From: a bacterium | Lineage (GTDB): Bacteria > Myxococcota_A > UBA9042 | Length of the DNA: 35,793 bases | Reading direction: 5' to 3' | NCBI GenBank assembly: GCA_030425545.1 | Contig: JAUIAC010000029.1 | Coordinates: 1 to 35,793, forward strand | Shown here: positions 18,968 through 29,091 of the stretch, one piece after another | How the letters are laid out: the number at the start of each line of letters is the position of its first letter | Numbering within the stretch: position 1 is the first letter of the stretch | Made by a program: the position numbers and the translations under genes | Notes under the pieces: model-generated | What the model was told of the DNA's origin: nothing | What the model saw: the letters and a program-made list of their open reading frames with translations, nothing else | Database searches by the model: none

Positions 18968-20743
18968 TCACTCGTTGGCAAAGGAGACCTCGTAGTCGTC
19001 GAGCTCTTGCACGGTGGGGATGATGATGCGGAAGGTGGTGCCGCCCACATCGTTGGTGTCGAAGGTCAGCGTGCCGTGGTGCGCGCGCACGATCTTGCGC
19101 GAGATGTCGAGCCCCAGCCCGAGCCCCTTGTCGCCCTTGGTGGTGAAGAAGGGCTCAAAGAGGCGCGCCGCCACGTCGGCTGGGATCCCACCCCCGTTGT
19201 CCGAGACCTCGATGATCACCTGATCGCCCTGCTCGCGGAGGCCGATCTCAATGCGGCCCTCCTCGTGGGAGATCGCGTCGGCGGCGTTGCGGATCAGGTT
19301 GATGAACACCTGCCGCATGCGGCCCGCGTCCATGTCGACCAGCGGACGCTCTGTGGGCGCGAAGACCACGTCCATGGCCTTGACGCGCACGTCGCACTTC
19401 ACAAAGCGAATCACGCCCTCGAGCACGCGTCCGAGGTCGTGGGGCATGATCTCGTAGTCGGACGACGCGCCGCTGGCGAAGTGCCGGATCTCGTCGATGA
19501 GCCCGAGGATGCGGCGCTGGGCTTCGAGCATCAGCTCGGCGCTCTCCTGCACGTCCTCGTCCTCCGGGTACGAGCGCGCCAGCATGTCGGCGAGCATGAA
19601 GGGCGCGAGGTGGTTCTTGACCTCGTGGGCGATGCCGCTGGCGAAGCGACCGATGGCCGCCAGGGACTCGCTTCGAACGAGCTGGTCCTGCGCCTGCAGC
19701 AGCTGCTCCTGGGCCTGCTGGAGCTCGGCGATGGTGCGCTCCCGCTGCGCCGCGAGCTCCAGGTTCTCCAGCGCGGCCCCGACCATGCTCGCGACGATGC
19801 CCAGCAGATCGAGGTCCGCCTCGGAGAAGGTCGAGATCAGCTGCTTGTTCTCGATCTCGATCAGGCCGGTCACCCGGTCGCCCACGACCATGGGCACGGC
19901 GAGCAGGCTGTGGATGTCGTTGAGCACGACCGACTCGGCACTGGAGAAGCGCGTGTCGCTCATGGCGTCCGACGTGATCACGCCGCAGCGGTCGTTGATG
20001 ACCTGCTCGGCCACGGTCTCGCTGAGCTTCAGCGCCACGGAGCTGTCGTCTGGCGCGTCCCGGTCCTGCACCGCGACTGGCACCAGCCGCGTCGTGCCGT
20101 CGGGCTCTGCGACCACGCGCACCATGAAGCCCCGGTCGGCCTTGGTGACCTTGAGGATGAGCGCCAGCACCTCGTGGCACAGCGTCTCGGCGAGCTCGCC
20201 CCCCTGGATGACCTTGCTGATCTCGTGGAGCAGCGCGTAGTTCCGGGTCTGCTGCACCAGGAACTTCACCTGGTCGGCGGACACCTCGTCGCTGTCGCCC
20301 GTCTCGCCGATGCCGATGGCGTCAAAGTACTCTTCGGCCAGCATCTGCGTGAGGCTCGGGTGCGTACCCGGGCTGACCTCTTTGACCAGCTGCGGGTGCA
20401 CGTCGGCGGTGCCCTCGACCAGCTGGACCGGCGAGGTCTGGTGCTCCTTGACCGCGACCTCGAACTGCGAGGTGCCCACCCGCACGACGTCGGAGCGGAA
20501 GAGCTGCATCCGCGCGACGCGCTTGCCGTTGACGTAGGTGCCGTTGTGACTCTCGAGGTCCTCGACGAAGAGGTGCGCGCCGTCGACGTAGAAGCGGGCG
20601 TGGCGCCGGCTCATGCGCCGGTCTGGGATGAACACGTCGCAGCTGGTCGACCGACCAATGACCAGCTCCGGTGCCACGGAGAGCACCTGCCCTTCCAAGT
20701 CACCGCTCAACACGTGCAGCCGATGGTCGTTGGCCTGGCTCAA
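18968..20743 (-). CDS. FHA-GAF sensor histidine kinase
   Basis: A cytoplasmic histidine kinase of 591 residues with no membrane segment. It begins with an FHA domain (1-100: VIGRS, MSRRH, SHNGTYVNGKRV), a phosphothreonine-binding module that links it to Ser/Thr kinase signalling. A GAF domain follows (about 175-330), then a Gln/Leu-rich coiled coil (QAQEQLLQAQDQL). The HisKA part has the phospho-acceptor His373 in GIAHEVKNHLAP; the ATPase part has NLIRNAADAI (N box), DNGGGIP (G1) and GLGLGLDISRKIV (G2). All catalytic residues are there, but there is no receiver domain and no response-regulator gene nearby. I chose the TTG at 20743, which follows AGGGGGG and lies immediately before the FHA domain; a GTG at 20869 would add an unconserved tail. 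It is followed directly by nadK. Confidence 0.9.
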   Translation of the reverse strand: MSQANDHRLHVLSGDLEGQVLSVAPELVIGRSTSCDVFIPDRRMSRRHARFYVDGAHLFVEDLESHNGTYVNGKRVARMQLFRSDVVRVGTSQFEVAVKEHQTSPVQLVEGTADVHPQLVKEVSPGTHPSLTQMLAEEYFDAIGIGETGDSDEVSADQVKFLVQQTRNYALLHEISKVIQGGELAETLCHEVLALILKVTKADRGFMVRVVAEPDGTTRLVPVAVQDRDAPDDSSVALKLSETVAEQVINDRCGVITSDAMSDTRFSSAESVVLNDIHSLLAVPMVVGDRVTGLIEIENKQLISTFSEADLDLLGIVASMVGAALENLELAAQRERTIAELQQAQEQLLQAQDQLVRSESLAAIGRFASGIAHEVKNHLAPFMLADMLARSYPEDEDVQESAELMLEAQRRILGLIDEIRHFASGASSDYEIMPHDLGRVLEGVIRFVKCDVRVKAMDVVFAPTERPLVDMDAGRMRQVFINLIRNAADAISHEEGRIEIGLREQGDQVIIEVSDNGGGIPADVAARLFEPFFTTKGDKGLGLGLDISRKIVRAHHGTLTFDTNDVGGTTFRIIIPTVQELDDYEVSFANE

Positions 20744-20991
20744 GAGCCCCCCTGAGGCTGAATGACGCGCTGACGCGCACCGGGCGGCCGTGAGTATGGC
20801 GGTGGAGTGACAGGCACGTCCAGCCGCGTCGCCGGCACGACGCGCTGGGGCAAATACTTGCGTGGCCACGGCGCTGCCAGATCATCACACGCGGGCGAAC
20901 ACCGTTGGCTGTCGCGCCGACGCAACGCAGGAGCGCCTCCGTCGCCGGTGGTGGCAGAGACCAGGCCCGCCGACACCGGGAGGGAGAGAGC
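20744..20991. other. divergent promoter region between histidine kinase and mlaF-like genes
   Basis: No gene is supported. Both transcripts must start here. On the plus strand GG (20848-20849), ten bases, then GC (20860-20861) in the context CTTGC fits the sigma54 -24/-12 rule, but the flanking bases match poorly. No good sigma70 pair was seen on either strand. Confidence 0.3.
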
Positions 20992-21801
20992 GTGAGCGAG
21001 CCGCCGATCCTCGAAGTGCGGGGTTTGACCAAGGCCTTTGGTCGCCAGGAGGTGCTGCGCGGCATCGACCTGCGCATCCCCCAGGGCCAGACCACCGTGA
21101 TCATCGGCGGGTCCGGCTCCGGCAAGAGCGTGCTCTTGAAGCACCTCATCGGGCTGATGCAGCCGGACAGCGGCGAGGTCCTCTACCGTGGCCAGCGGGT
21201 GTCGGAGCTGGACGACAAGGCCCGCGCGGCGATGCGAGCCCGCTTCGGCATGCTCTTTCAGCACAGCGCCCTCTTCGACTCGATGAACGTCTTCGACAAC
21301 GTCGCGTTCCCGCTGCGGGAGCACCGACGGGGGCTCGACAAGGCCGAGGTGAAGCGGCTGGTGACCGAGTCGCTCCACGCCCTCGACCTGTACGACGTGG
21401 AGCACAAGTTCCCGGCCGAGCTGTCTGGAGGCATGCGCAAGCGGGTCGGTCTGGCGCGCGCGACGATCCTGAAGCCGGAGATCATCCTCTACGACGAGCC
21501 CACCACGGGTCTGGACCCCATCATGATCAAGCAGGTCGACGACATGATCGCGGCGACCCAGGCGCGGCTGAAGGTCACCAGCGTGGTCATCAGCCACGAC
21601 ATGGCGAGCACGTTCCGCATCGCCCACCACGTGGCCATGCTCTTTGAGGGTCGCATCATCTGCACCGGCACGCCGGAGGAGGTGCGCAACGCGGACATCC
21701 CGGTGGTGCAGCGCTTCATCCACGTCGACGGCACCGGCCCGCTGACGGCGACGACGCGGTCGGGCTCGGCCGCCGCCCCGCCTGCCGGAGGTCAGCTGTG
21801 A
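20992..21801 (+). CDS. mlaF: MlaF-like ABC transporter ATPase
   Basis: ATP-binding subunit of an MCE/Mla-type phospholipid transporter, 269 residues, peripheral on the inner membrane. Motifs: Walker A GGSGSGKSVLLKHLIGL, Q-loop FQHSALFDSMNVFDNV, signature LSGGMRKRVGLARA, Walker B ILYDEPTTGLDP and the switch His in VISHDM. The FDSMNVFDNVAFPLREH stretch is typical of MlaF/Ttg2A ATPases. GTG at 20992 follows GGGAGGGAGAG; a longer frame from 20905 adds an unconserved tail. Its stop overlaps the MCE gene start in GTGA. In most organisms the permease MlaE is encoded alongside; here none lies next to it. Confidence 0.92.
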   Translation: MSEPPILEVRGLTKAFGRQEVLRGIDLRIPQGQTTVIIGGSGSGKSVLLKHLIGLMQPDSGEVLYRGQRVSELDDKARAAMRARFGMLFQHSALFDSMNVFDNVAFPLREHRRGLDKAEVKRLVTESLHALDLYDVEHKFPAELSGGMRKRVGLARATILKPEIILYDEPTTGLDPIMIKQVDDMIAATQARLKVTSVVISHDMASTFRIAHHVAMLFEGRIICTGTPEEVRNADIPVVQRFIHVDGTGPLTATTRSGSAAAPPAGGQL

Positions 21802-23447
21802 GCGAGGCGCGCGCCGCGGTGCTCGTCGGTCTGCTCGCCGTGGTGGCGGCCGCCCTGGTGTTCGTGGGCATCGCCAGCACGTCCAAGGGCATCGGCGGCG
21901 ACGACGAGACCTACGCGGTGTACGGCATGTTCAGCGACATCACCGGCATCGCCGCGGGGACCAAGATCACCATCGCGGGCTACCCGGTGGGTCAGGTGAG
22001 CGCGGTGAAGCTCGAGGGGGAGCAGGTCCGCGTGACGCTGCGGATCCGCAATGAGATCGCCCTCTACGCCGGCGCCAAGGACCCGGCCACGGGCGCGCTG
22101 AGCTCGGCGGCCATGGTCCAGCGGATGCAGGCCTCGCTGCTCGGAGACGCCTACCTGGAGCTCAAGCCCGGGGCCAAGGGGGCCAAGCTTGGTCCGGGCG
22201 ACCGGGTGCCGCTCGTCGTGCTGGAGACCGGCATCGCGGCGGCGATGAAGCAGCTCGAGAAGGTCGCGGTCAAGGTCAACGACGCGGCGACGATCATCCC
22301 GAAGATCACGCGCATCGCGACCGACATCGAGAAGATCACCCACAACGCGGCCAAGGTCTTCGGTTCGGAGGACGGCGCGCAGCGCTTCGACGAGATCGCC
22401 ACCAACTTCGTCAAGGTGAGCCGTGATCTGGCGTCGACCACGTCGTCGGTCAAGGGGCGTCTGGAGAAGGGACCCCTTGCGCCCGGGGGCGCCCTCGACC
22501 GAACGGTGAAGAACCTGGACCGCTTCGCCGGGCAGGCCAACCTCGCCGCCCTCGACGCGCGTGGGCTGATCAAGAAGGGCGGCGCGAGCGCGCAGCGGAG
22601 CCTGAGCAACGTCGAGACCATGACCGCTCAGCTGCGGCGCATCGTCGGCGCGAACACCAAGGGCATGAACGAGACCGTGGCGAGCCTGACCTCGACGCTG
22701 CACAAGGCGGAGCAGACCCTCGGCCGCATCGACAAGGTGGTCGCCAACCTGGAGACCGTGAGCGGCAAGGCAGCCCGCGGTGAGGGGACCGTGGGGCGGC
22801 TGCTCTCGAGCGACAAGCTGATCAACGACGCCGAGACCATGGTCAGCCAGACCAAGGACTTCGTGACCCGATTTGTCGGGCTGCAGACCGCGATCGACTT
22901 CCAGATGAACGCCTACGGGCGGCGTTTGAACGCGGGCGACGACGCCTGGCGCTCGCAGATGACCATTCGGATCCAGCCCACCGACAAGCGGAAGTACTAT
23001 CTGCTGGGCATCTCGAGCGACGTGGTTCCCTACTTCGACACGGTGACGCGGCTGCAGACCAGCGGCGCTGGCGGGACCGGCACCGTCACCGAGAGCCGGA
23101 ACGAGCTGACCGATGTGATCAAGTTCAACGTGCAGTACGCCCGGCGCTTCGGCGCGCTGGCGCTGCGTGGCGGCCTCATCGAGTCCACCGCGGGTGTCGG
23201 GGTCGACCTCTTCGCCGCGCAGGATCGGGTCCAGCTCTCCGCCAGCGTGTTTCGCCTCACGGGGCCGGCGCCCGCGCCGCGGCTGCGAGCGAGCCTGCGG
23301 TGGGCCTTCCTGAGCTGGGCCTACGTGCAGGTGGGCGGCGACGACCTGCTGACCAAGCAGCGCGACGGCTTCTTCGGCCTCGGCATCTCGTTCACCGACA
23401 ACGACCTGATGCTGCTCTTCGCCTCGTCGCCCTCGGTCCAGTTCTGA
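21798..23447 (+). CDS. MCE (MlaD-like) protein with barrel-like C-terminal region
   Basis: Substrate-binding component of an MCE lipid transporter, 549 residues, against about 180 for E. coli MlaD. Residues 7-26 are a transmembrane anchor. One MCE domain follows (about 39-125: VYGMFSDITGIAAGTKITIAG, VGQVSAVKL, LLGDAYLEL). Then comes a long helical region (about 150-350) of the tunnel-forming type, with repeated heptad-like stretches. The last 180 residues are rich in alternating beta strands (KYYLLGISSDV, LALRGGLIE, GVGVDLFAAQ, RLRASLRWAFLSW) and end in SPSVQF, with a terminal Phe as in outer-membrane barrel proteins. I infer that one chain might reach from the inner to the outer membrane. 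The GTG start overlaps the ATPase stop. Confidence 0.87.
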   Translation: MSEARAAVLVGLLAVVAAALVFVGIASTSKGIGGDDETYAVYGMFSDITGIAAGTKITIAGYPVGQVSAVKLEGEQVRVTLRIRNEIALYAGAKDPATGALSSAAMVQRMQASLLGDAYLELKPGAKGAKLGPGDRVPLVVLETGIAAAMKQLEKVAVKVNDAATIIPKITRIATDIEKITHNAAKVFGSEDGAQRFDEIATNFVKVSRDLASTTSSVKGRLEKGPLAPGGALDRTVKNLDRFAGQANLAALDARGLIKKGGASAQRSLSNVETMTAQLRRIVGANTKGMNETVASLTSTLHKAEQTLGRIDKVVANLETVSGKAARGEGTVGRLLSSDKLINDAETMVSQTKDFVTRFVGLQTAIDFQMNAYGRRLNAGDDAWRSQMTIRIQPTDKRKYYLLGISSDVVPYFDTVTRLQTSGAGGTGTVTESRNELTDVIKFNVQYARRFGALALRGGLIESTAGVGVDLFAAQDRVQLSASVFRLTGPAPAPRLRASLRWAFLSWAYVQVGGDDLLTKQRDGFFGLGISFTDNDLMLLFASSPSVQF

Positions 23448-23449
23448 GC

Positions 23450-23480
23450 GAGGCGCGGCGTCGACGCTGACCTCCGCCTC
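23450..23480. terminator. inverted repeat at convergent mce/M20 ends
   Basis: GAGGCG (23450-23455) pairs with CGCCTC (23475-23480) around a perfect palindrome GCGTCGACGC (23458-23467). It sits between the convergent stop codons and touches the M20 stop. There is no T-run, so termination here is only a guess. Confidence 0.3.
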
Positions 23481-24693
23481 ACGCGAGGGCGGTCTCCTGC
23501 GGGCGCCAGCGCAAGAGCGCGATGGCGCACAGCTTCGCCCGAGACTTGAGCGTGTGGATCTGGATGCGCTCGTCGAAGGTGTGCGCGCCCTGCCCCACCG
23601 GCCCCAAGGCGTCGATGGTGGGGATGCCGAGCCCCCCGACGAAGTTGGCGTCCGACCCACCGCCCGTGTCCTCCGCGGGCAGGTCGATGCCCAGGTCGTT
23701 GGCGACCTCCTGGAAGTGGTGGATCAGCCGGTCGCTGGCCGGCGTGCGCTGCCACGGCGGCCGCCCGATGCGGCCGAAGAGCTCGGCTCGCGTGCCGGCG
23801 ACCGTGGTCGTCTCGCAGGCGGCACGGAGCGCAGCCTCGACCCGCTCGGCCTCGGCCGGCGTCCGCACGCGCACGTCGATCTCAAAGCGGCAGCTGTCGG
23901 GCACGATGTTACGCTTGCCGCCGCCGATGATGCGGCCGATGTTGACCGTGGTGCGCTTTGCCGGGTCCGCCAGCGCCGCCACGCGCTGCACCAGCTCCGC
24001 CGCCGCCACGATGGCGCTCGCGCCGAGCTCGGGGTCCATGCCAGCGTGGGAGGCCTTGCCGTGGACGGTGACGAAGAAGGCGCCGACCCCCGCGCGGGAG
24101 CGCACCACCGCGCCGGTCTTGCGGCCGATCTCGAAGTCCAGACACAGGTCCCGGTCCGCGGCCATGCGCTCGATGAGCTCGCGGGACGTGGGCGAGCCGA
24201 TCTCCTCGTCGCTGTTGTGCACCACGACCCAGTCGAAGTCGTCGAGCCGGTTGACCTTGTGGAGGGCCCCCAGGGTCGCCAGCGCGACCACGAGCCCGCC
24301 CTTCATGTCGCCGACGCCGGGACCAGACGCCCACTCGCCCTCGCGCTGAAAGCTCAGAAAGGCGCTGTCGGAGTCGAACACCGTGTCGACGTGGCCGAGC
24401 AGCAGCACCTTGGTTGGCGAGGGCCGCCGTCCCGGCCGCATCGCCACCAGGTGGACGAAGCCCTGCTCGTGGCGCAGCCGCTGGCAGGTGAAGCCCAAGG
24501 CCTCATAGCGCTCCTGCAGCAGGTCGAGCACCTGCTTCCGTCCCGGGCCATTGTCGAGCCCGCTGTTGATGTCCACCAGGCCGCGAAGCTGGGCGATCAG
24601 CGCGTCTTCGCGTGCGTCGAGCCAGCGGATCACCGCGTTGCCCTCCAGCAGCTCTTCCTGGGTCGGCGCCTTGCGGTGCGGGTCTGTGGGCAT
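23479..24693 (-). CDS. M20 family metallopeptidase (carboxypeptidase G2-like)
   Basis: A zinc-dependent M20 exopeptidase or amidohydrolase of 404 residues, closest in layout to glutamate carboxypeptidases. Visible metal-site motifs are GHVDTVF (His, and the Asp two residues on), GPGVGDMKGG (bridging Asp), SDEEIGS (catalytic and metal Glu) and, near the C-terminus, GGGSDANF and GAHTFDE. The dimerisation (lid) domain in the middle starts at the conserved GKASHAGMDPELGASAI. There is no signal peptide, so it is probably cytoplasmic. AGGAG seven bases before the ATG supports the start. The true substrate (peptide, N-acyl amino acid or folate-type glutamate) cannot be read from the sequence. It lies 127 bp downstream of the yaeQ gene. 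Confidence 0.9.
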   Translation of the reverse strand: MPTDPHRKAPTQEELLEGNAVIRWLDAREDALIAQLRGLVDINSGLDNGPGRKQVLDLLQERYEALGFTCQRLRHEQGFVHLVAMRPGRRPSPTKVLLLGHVDTVFDSDSAFLSFQREGEWASGPGVGDMKGGLVVALATLGALHKVNRLDDFDWVVVHNSDEEIGSPTSRELIERMAADRDLCLDFEIGRKTGAVVRSRAGVGAFFVTVHGKASHAGMDPELGASAIVAAAELVQRVAALADPAKRTTVNIGRIIGGGKRNIVPDSCRFEIDVRVRTPAEAERVEAALRAACETTTVAGTRAELFGRIGRPPWQRTPASDRLIHHFQEVANDLGIDLPAEDTGGGSDANFVGGLGIPTIDALGPVGQGAHTFDERIQIHTLKSRAKLCAIALLRWRPQETALA

Positions 24694-24820
24694 GGGTCAC
24701 TCCTGAAGGTGCGCGCCGGCGCGGCGCGGGCCACGCGGACGCGCGTCCCAAAGGTCACGGCGCTGGCGACAGAAAAATCTGGGCGCGAGGCTGGCCGTGT
24801 GAACGCTGCGCTCGAGCGGC

Positions 24821-25366
24821 CTACGCGGGCAGGAGCACACCCTCCATGTTGGTCCCGTCGCTGTCGAGGTAGACGATGCCGTCGTTGATCGTCGCGCTCC
24901 ACTCCATGCTGCGGCTGCCGACAGACTCGAGCAGCCGCATGAAGGCGTCGGACACCTTGTAGACCTCGAGTCGGTCCGCGTTGCGCGCCCGCGCCGAGGC
25001 GAGCTCCTTGCGGAAGTCCTTGATCTCCTCGTCGTCGGCGAAGAGCGCGATGATGCGGGCGTCCTTGTGTCGACCGAGCGCCTTGACCAGCCGCTTCATG
25101 CGCTGCGGCATGCCGCACTCGACGATGACCGTGACGTCGCCCACCAGGTCGTCTGCGACGAGGTCGTGCTCAGCCGCGCGGGTCCAGCCGCCCGCGTCGC
25201 GGAGGCGCTCGTCGTAGAAGAAGACGAAGGCCAGGAAGCGGAGGAGGATGTGCTCGTCCGGCTCGTCGGGCTCTTGGGCCAGCGAGATCACGCGCTCCGC
25301 GTAGACATTGCGGTCAATGTCGCTGAGCGAGAGCCGAACCTGGCAGCGGAAAGCGCGCTTGGGCAT
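24821..25366 (-). CDS. yaeQ: YaeQ family protein
   Basis: A protein of 181 residues matching the YaeQ family across its length. It begins with RCQVRLSLSDIDRNVYAE, has the family core EPDEPDEHILLRFLAFVFF, then VIVECGMPQRMKRLVKALGRH and the C-terminal MEWSATINDGIVYLD. YaeQ proteins adopt a variant PD-(D/E)XK nuclease fold; here the VECG and Lys residues fit a remnant of that site, but the cellular role of the family is unsettled. It follows sdhB by only 36 bp on the same strand and may be carried on the sdh transcript, with no obvious functional link. Confidence 0.88.
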   Translation of the reverse strand: MPKRAFRCQVRLSLSDIDRNVYAERVISLAQEPDEPDEHILLRFLAFVFFYDERLRDAGGWTRAAEHDLVADDLVGDVTVIVECGMPQRMKRLVKALGRHKDARIIALFADDEEIKDFRKELASARARNADRLEVYKVSDAFMRLLESVGSRSMEWSATINDGIVYLDSDGTNMEGVLLPA

Positions 25367-25402
25367 GCGGAGGCCTGTGAGGGGCGGTGCGCGCAGGGTC
25401 GC

Positions 25403-26149
25403 TCAGCGACCGAGGAGCGTCGCCTTGAGGTAGTCGCGGTTCATGCGCGCGATGGCGTTGACGCTGATCTCTTTCGGGCAGGCCGCTTCACACTCGTAGG
25501 TGTTGGTGCAGGCACCGAAGCCCTCGAGATCCATCTGCGCGACCATGGCGGCGGTCCGCTCGTAGCGCTCGGCCTGGCCCTGCGGCAAGAGCGCGAGGTG
25601 GCTCAGCTTGGCCGAGGTGAAGAGGCTCGCCGACGCGTTCTTGCACGCGGCGACGCAGGCGCCACAGCCGATGCACGTGGCGTAGTCGAAGGCCTCGTCG
25701 GCGTCCGCCTTGTTGATCGGCGTCGCGTTGGCGTCCTGGGTCGCGCCGGTGCTCACGGAGACGTAGCCGCCCGCCTCGATGATGCGGTCGAAGGCCGAGC
25801 GGTCGACCACCAGGTCCTTGACCACGGGGAAGGACGCCGCACGCCAGGGCTCGATGGTGATCGAGTCGCCGTCTTTGAACGTGCGCATGTGCAGCTGGCA
25901 GGTGGTGGTGCCGCGCTCGGGGCCGTGCGGCACGCCGTTGATCTGCATCGAGCAGGCGCCACAGATGCCCTCGCGACAGTCGTGGTCGAAGGCGATGGGG
26001 TCCTGCCCCTCGGCCTCGAGCTTCTCGTTGACCACGTCGAGCATCTCCAGAAAGGACATGTGCTCGCTGACGTCGTTGGCCGGGTAGGTCACGAACTGGC
26101 CGGAGCCGCTCGCGCCGTCTTGCCGCCAGACTTTCAGAGTGAGGTTCAT
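25403..26149 (-). CDS. sdhB: succinate dehydrogenase iron-sulfur subunit
   Basis: Electron-transfer subunit of succinate:quinone oxidoreductase (complex II), 248 residues, membrane-associated on the cytoplasmic side. The [2Fe-2S] plant-ferredoxin-type ligands are in [13 protein letters not shown] and the following TTTCQLHMR. The [4Fe-4S] and [3Fe-4S] ligands are in [13 protein letters not shown] and [15 protein letters not shown]. The [11 protein letters not shown] and ECEAACP layout matches the sdhB type paired with b558 cytochromes. GGAGGG just before ATG 26149 fixes the start; the frame is open to 26176. It is the third gene of the sdhCAB unit, 70 bp after sdhA. Confidence 0.96.
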   Translation of the reverse strand: MNLTLKVWRQDGASGSGQFVTYPANDVSEHMSFLEMLDVVNEKLEAEGQDPIAFDHDCREGICGACSMQINGVPHGPERGTTTCQLHMRTFKDGDSITIEPWRAASFPVVKDLVVDRSAFDRIIEAGGYVSVSTGATQDANATPINKADADEAFDYATCIGCGACVAACKNASASLFTSAKLSHLALLPQGQAERYERTAAMVAQMDLEGFGACTNTYECEAACPKEISVNAIARMNRDYLKATLLGR

Positions 26150-26219
26150 GGATCCCTCCAGTGCCGCCCGGTTCACCAGGCTTGTGGCAGGGCCAACGCC
26201 GGATTGCCCGGCCCTGGCG

Positions 26220-28130
<1,911 letters not shown>

Positions 28131-28212
28131 GGCGGGCTCCTGCGAGGGTCGAATCGTGGGCGTGTGCCCGAGGGATTGGGGTCTGAGGTCCGGAGCGGAC
28201 GTCGCCGTTCGC

Positions 28213-28935
28213 TCAGCTGACGCTGCGACCGATGACGCCGACGAGCACCGCGAGCGGCATCAGCACGTTGCCGACGATGACGACGGCGGCGACGGCGGGG
28301 CTGATCTTGTCGATGAGCCCGCGGTAGCCCGGCGTGCGCAGCCCCAGGGTCTGGAACATGCTCGACACCGCGTGGTGCAGGTGCAGCCCCACCAGGACGT
28401 TGCTCACCATGTACAAGACCGCGAACACGGGGTTGCGGAAGCCGAGCACGAACATGGTGTAGACGTCGTGCATGCCGTTGGGCAGGTGGCGACTGTAGGC
28501 GTCCGGCTGCACCACACCCATGGTGAAGTGGGCGATGTGGAAGAGCAGGAATCCGAGGATGACGAGGCCGCTGATGAGCATGTAGTTGCTCGACGGCTTC
28601 GACTGGATGTTGTCGTAGCGGTCGTAGCCCACCGGGCGCGCTGCCTTGTTGCGGCCGCTCAGGGTGATCGCCGCCCAGACGTGGGTGGCAAAGGCCGCGA
28701 GGAGTCCGAGGCGGACCGCCCACAGCACGCCACCTGTGCTCTTGAGCATGGCAGCGTACTTGTTGATGGCGTGCACGCCGTCCTCCGGCATCGGCAGGAA
28801 GATCTGCAGGTTGCCGACCATGTGGCCAAGCACGAAGCCCACCCAGATGACGCCGGTCACAGCCATCACGACCTTGAGGCCGATGGTGGAGCCGAACAGG
28901 CGGGCGATGGGGTTGCCCGGTGTTGCGCTGCTCAT
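28213..28935 (-). CDS. sdhC: succinate dehydrogenase cytochrome b558 subunit
   Basis: Single-chain membrane anchor of complex II, 240 residues, carrying haem b and the quinone site. Five transmembrane helices are seen near 18-40, 69-91, 118-140, 166-190 and 207-233. Histidines at 38 (GHMVGN), 85 (THVWA), 133/136 (FHIAHF) and 185/187/188 (GLHLHH) are placed as in the dihaem B. subtilis-type cytochrome b558. This type has no separate sdhD, and none is present. GGAGG nine bases before the ATG supports the start. The gene opens the sdhCAB unit, after a 156-bp hairpin-rich gap from mdh. Confidence 0.94.
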   Translation of the reverse strand: MSSATPGNPIARLFGSTIGLKVVMAVTGVIWVGFVLGHMVGNLQIFLPMPEDGVHAINKYAAMLKSTGGVLWAVRLGLLAAFATHVWAAITLSGRNKAARPVGYDRYDNIQSKPSSNYMLISGLVILGFLLFHIAHFTMGVVQPDAYSRHLPNGMHDVYTMFVLGFRNPVFAVLYMVSNVLVGLHLHHAVSSMFQTLGLRTPGYRGLIDKISPAVAAVVIVGNVLMPLAVLVGVIGRSVS

Positions 28936-28984
28936 GGTGTAGTCCTCCTCGCTGGAGAAGATGCGGGCGACGCGCCCTGGAAGA

Positions 28985-29076
28985 CGAGCGGCGCCGCTCG
29001 GGCGCCCCTCGCTGAGCGCTGGGGGAGGCCCCCCGTCGCTCGATGCCGCGGCGGCGGGCGAGGTGTCCTCGCCCGC
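28985..29076 (-). promoter_or_regulatory. three hairpins in the mdh-sdhC gap
   Basis: Read on either strand: a perfect 16-bp palindrome CGAGCGGCGCCGCTCG (28985-29000); a longer hairpin 29014-29041 with GAGCG/CGCTC outside GGGGG/CCCCC; and a 10-bp stem GCGGGCGAGG/CCTCGCCCGC with a TGT loop (29054-29076). The last one begins 16 bases after the mdh stop. No T-run follows, so partial termination, RNA processing or 3'-end protection of mdh mRNA are all possible. Confidence 0.55.
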
Positions 29077-29091
29077 GCCGCAGCGCTCAGA

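Noticed and set aside
18932..20755. Plus-strand frame of 607 residues
   Set aside because: Antisense of the histidine kinase; no recognisable domain.
20846..20861. sigma54-like GG-N10-GC element
   Set aside because: Only the two invariant dinucleotides and TTGC match; too likely by chance in GC-rich DNA to call.
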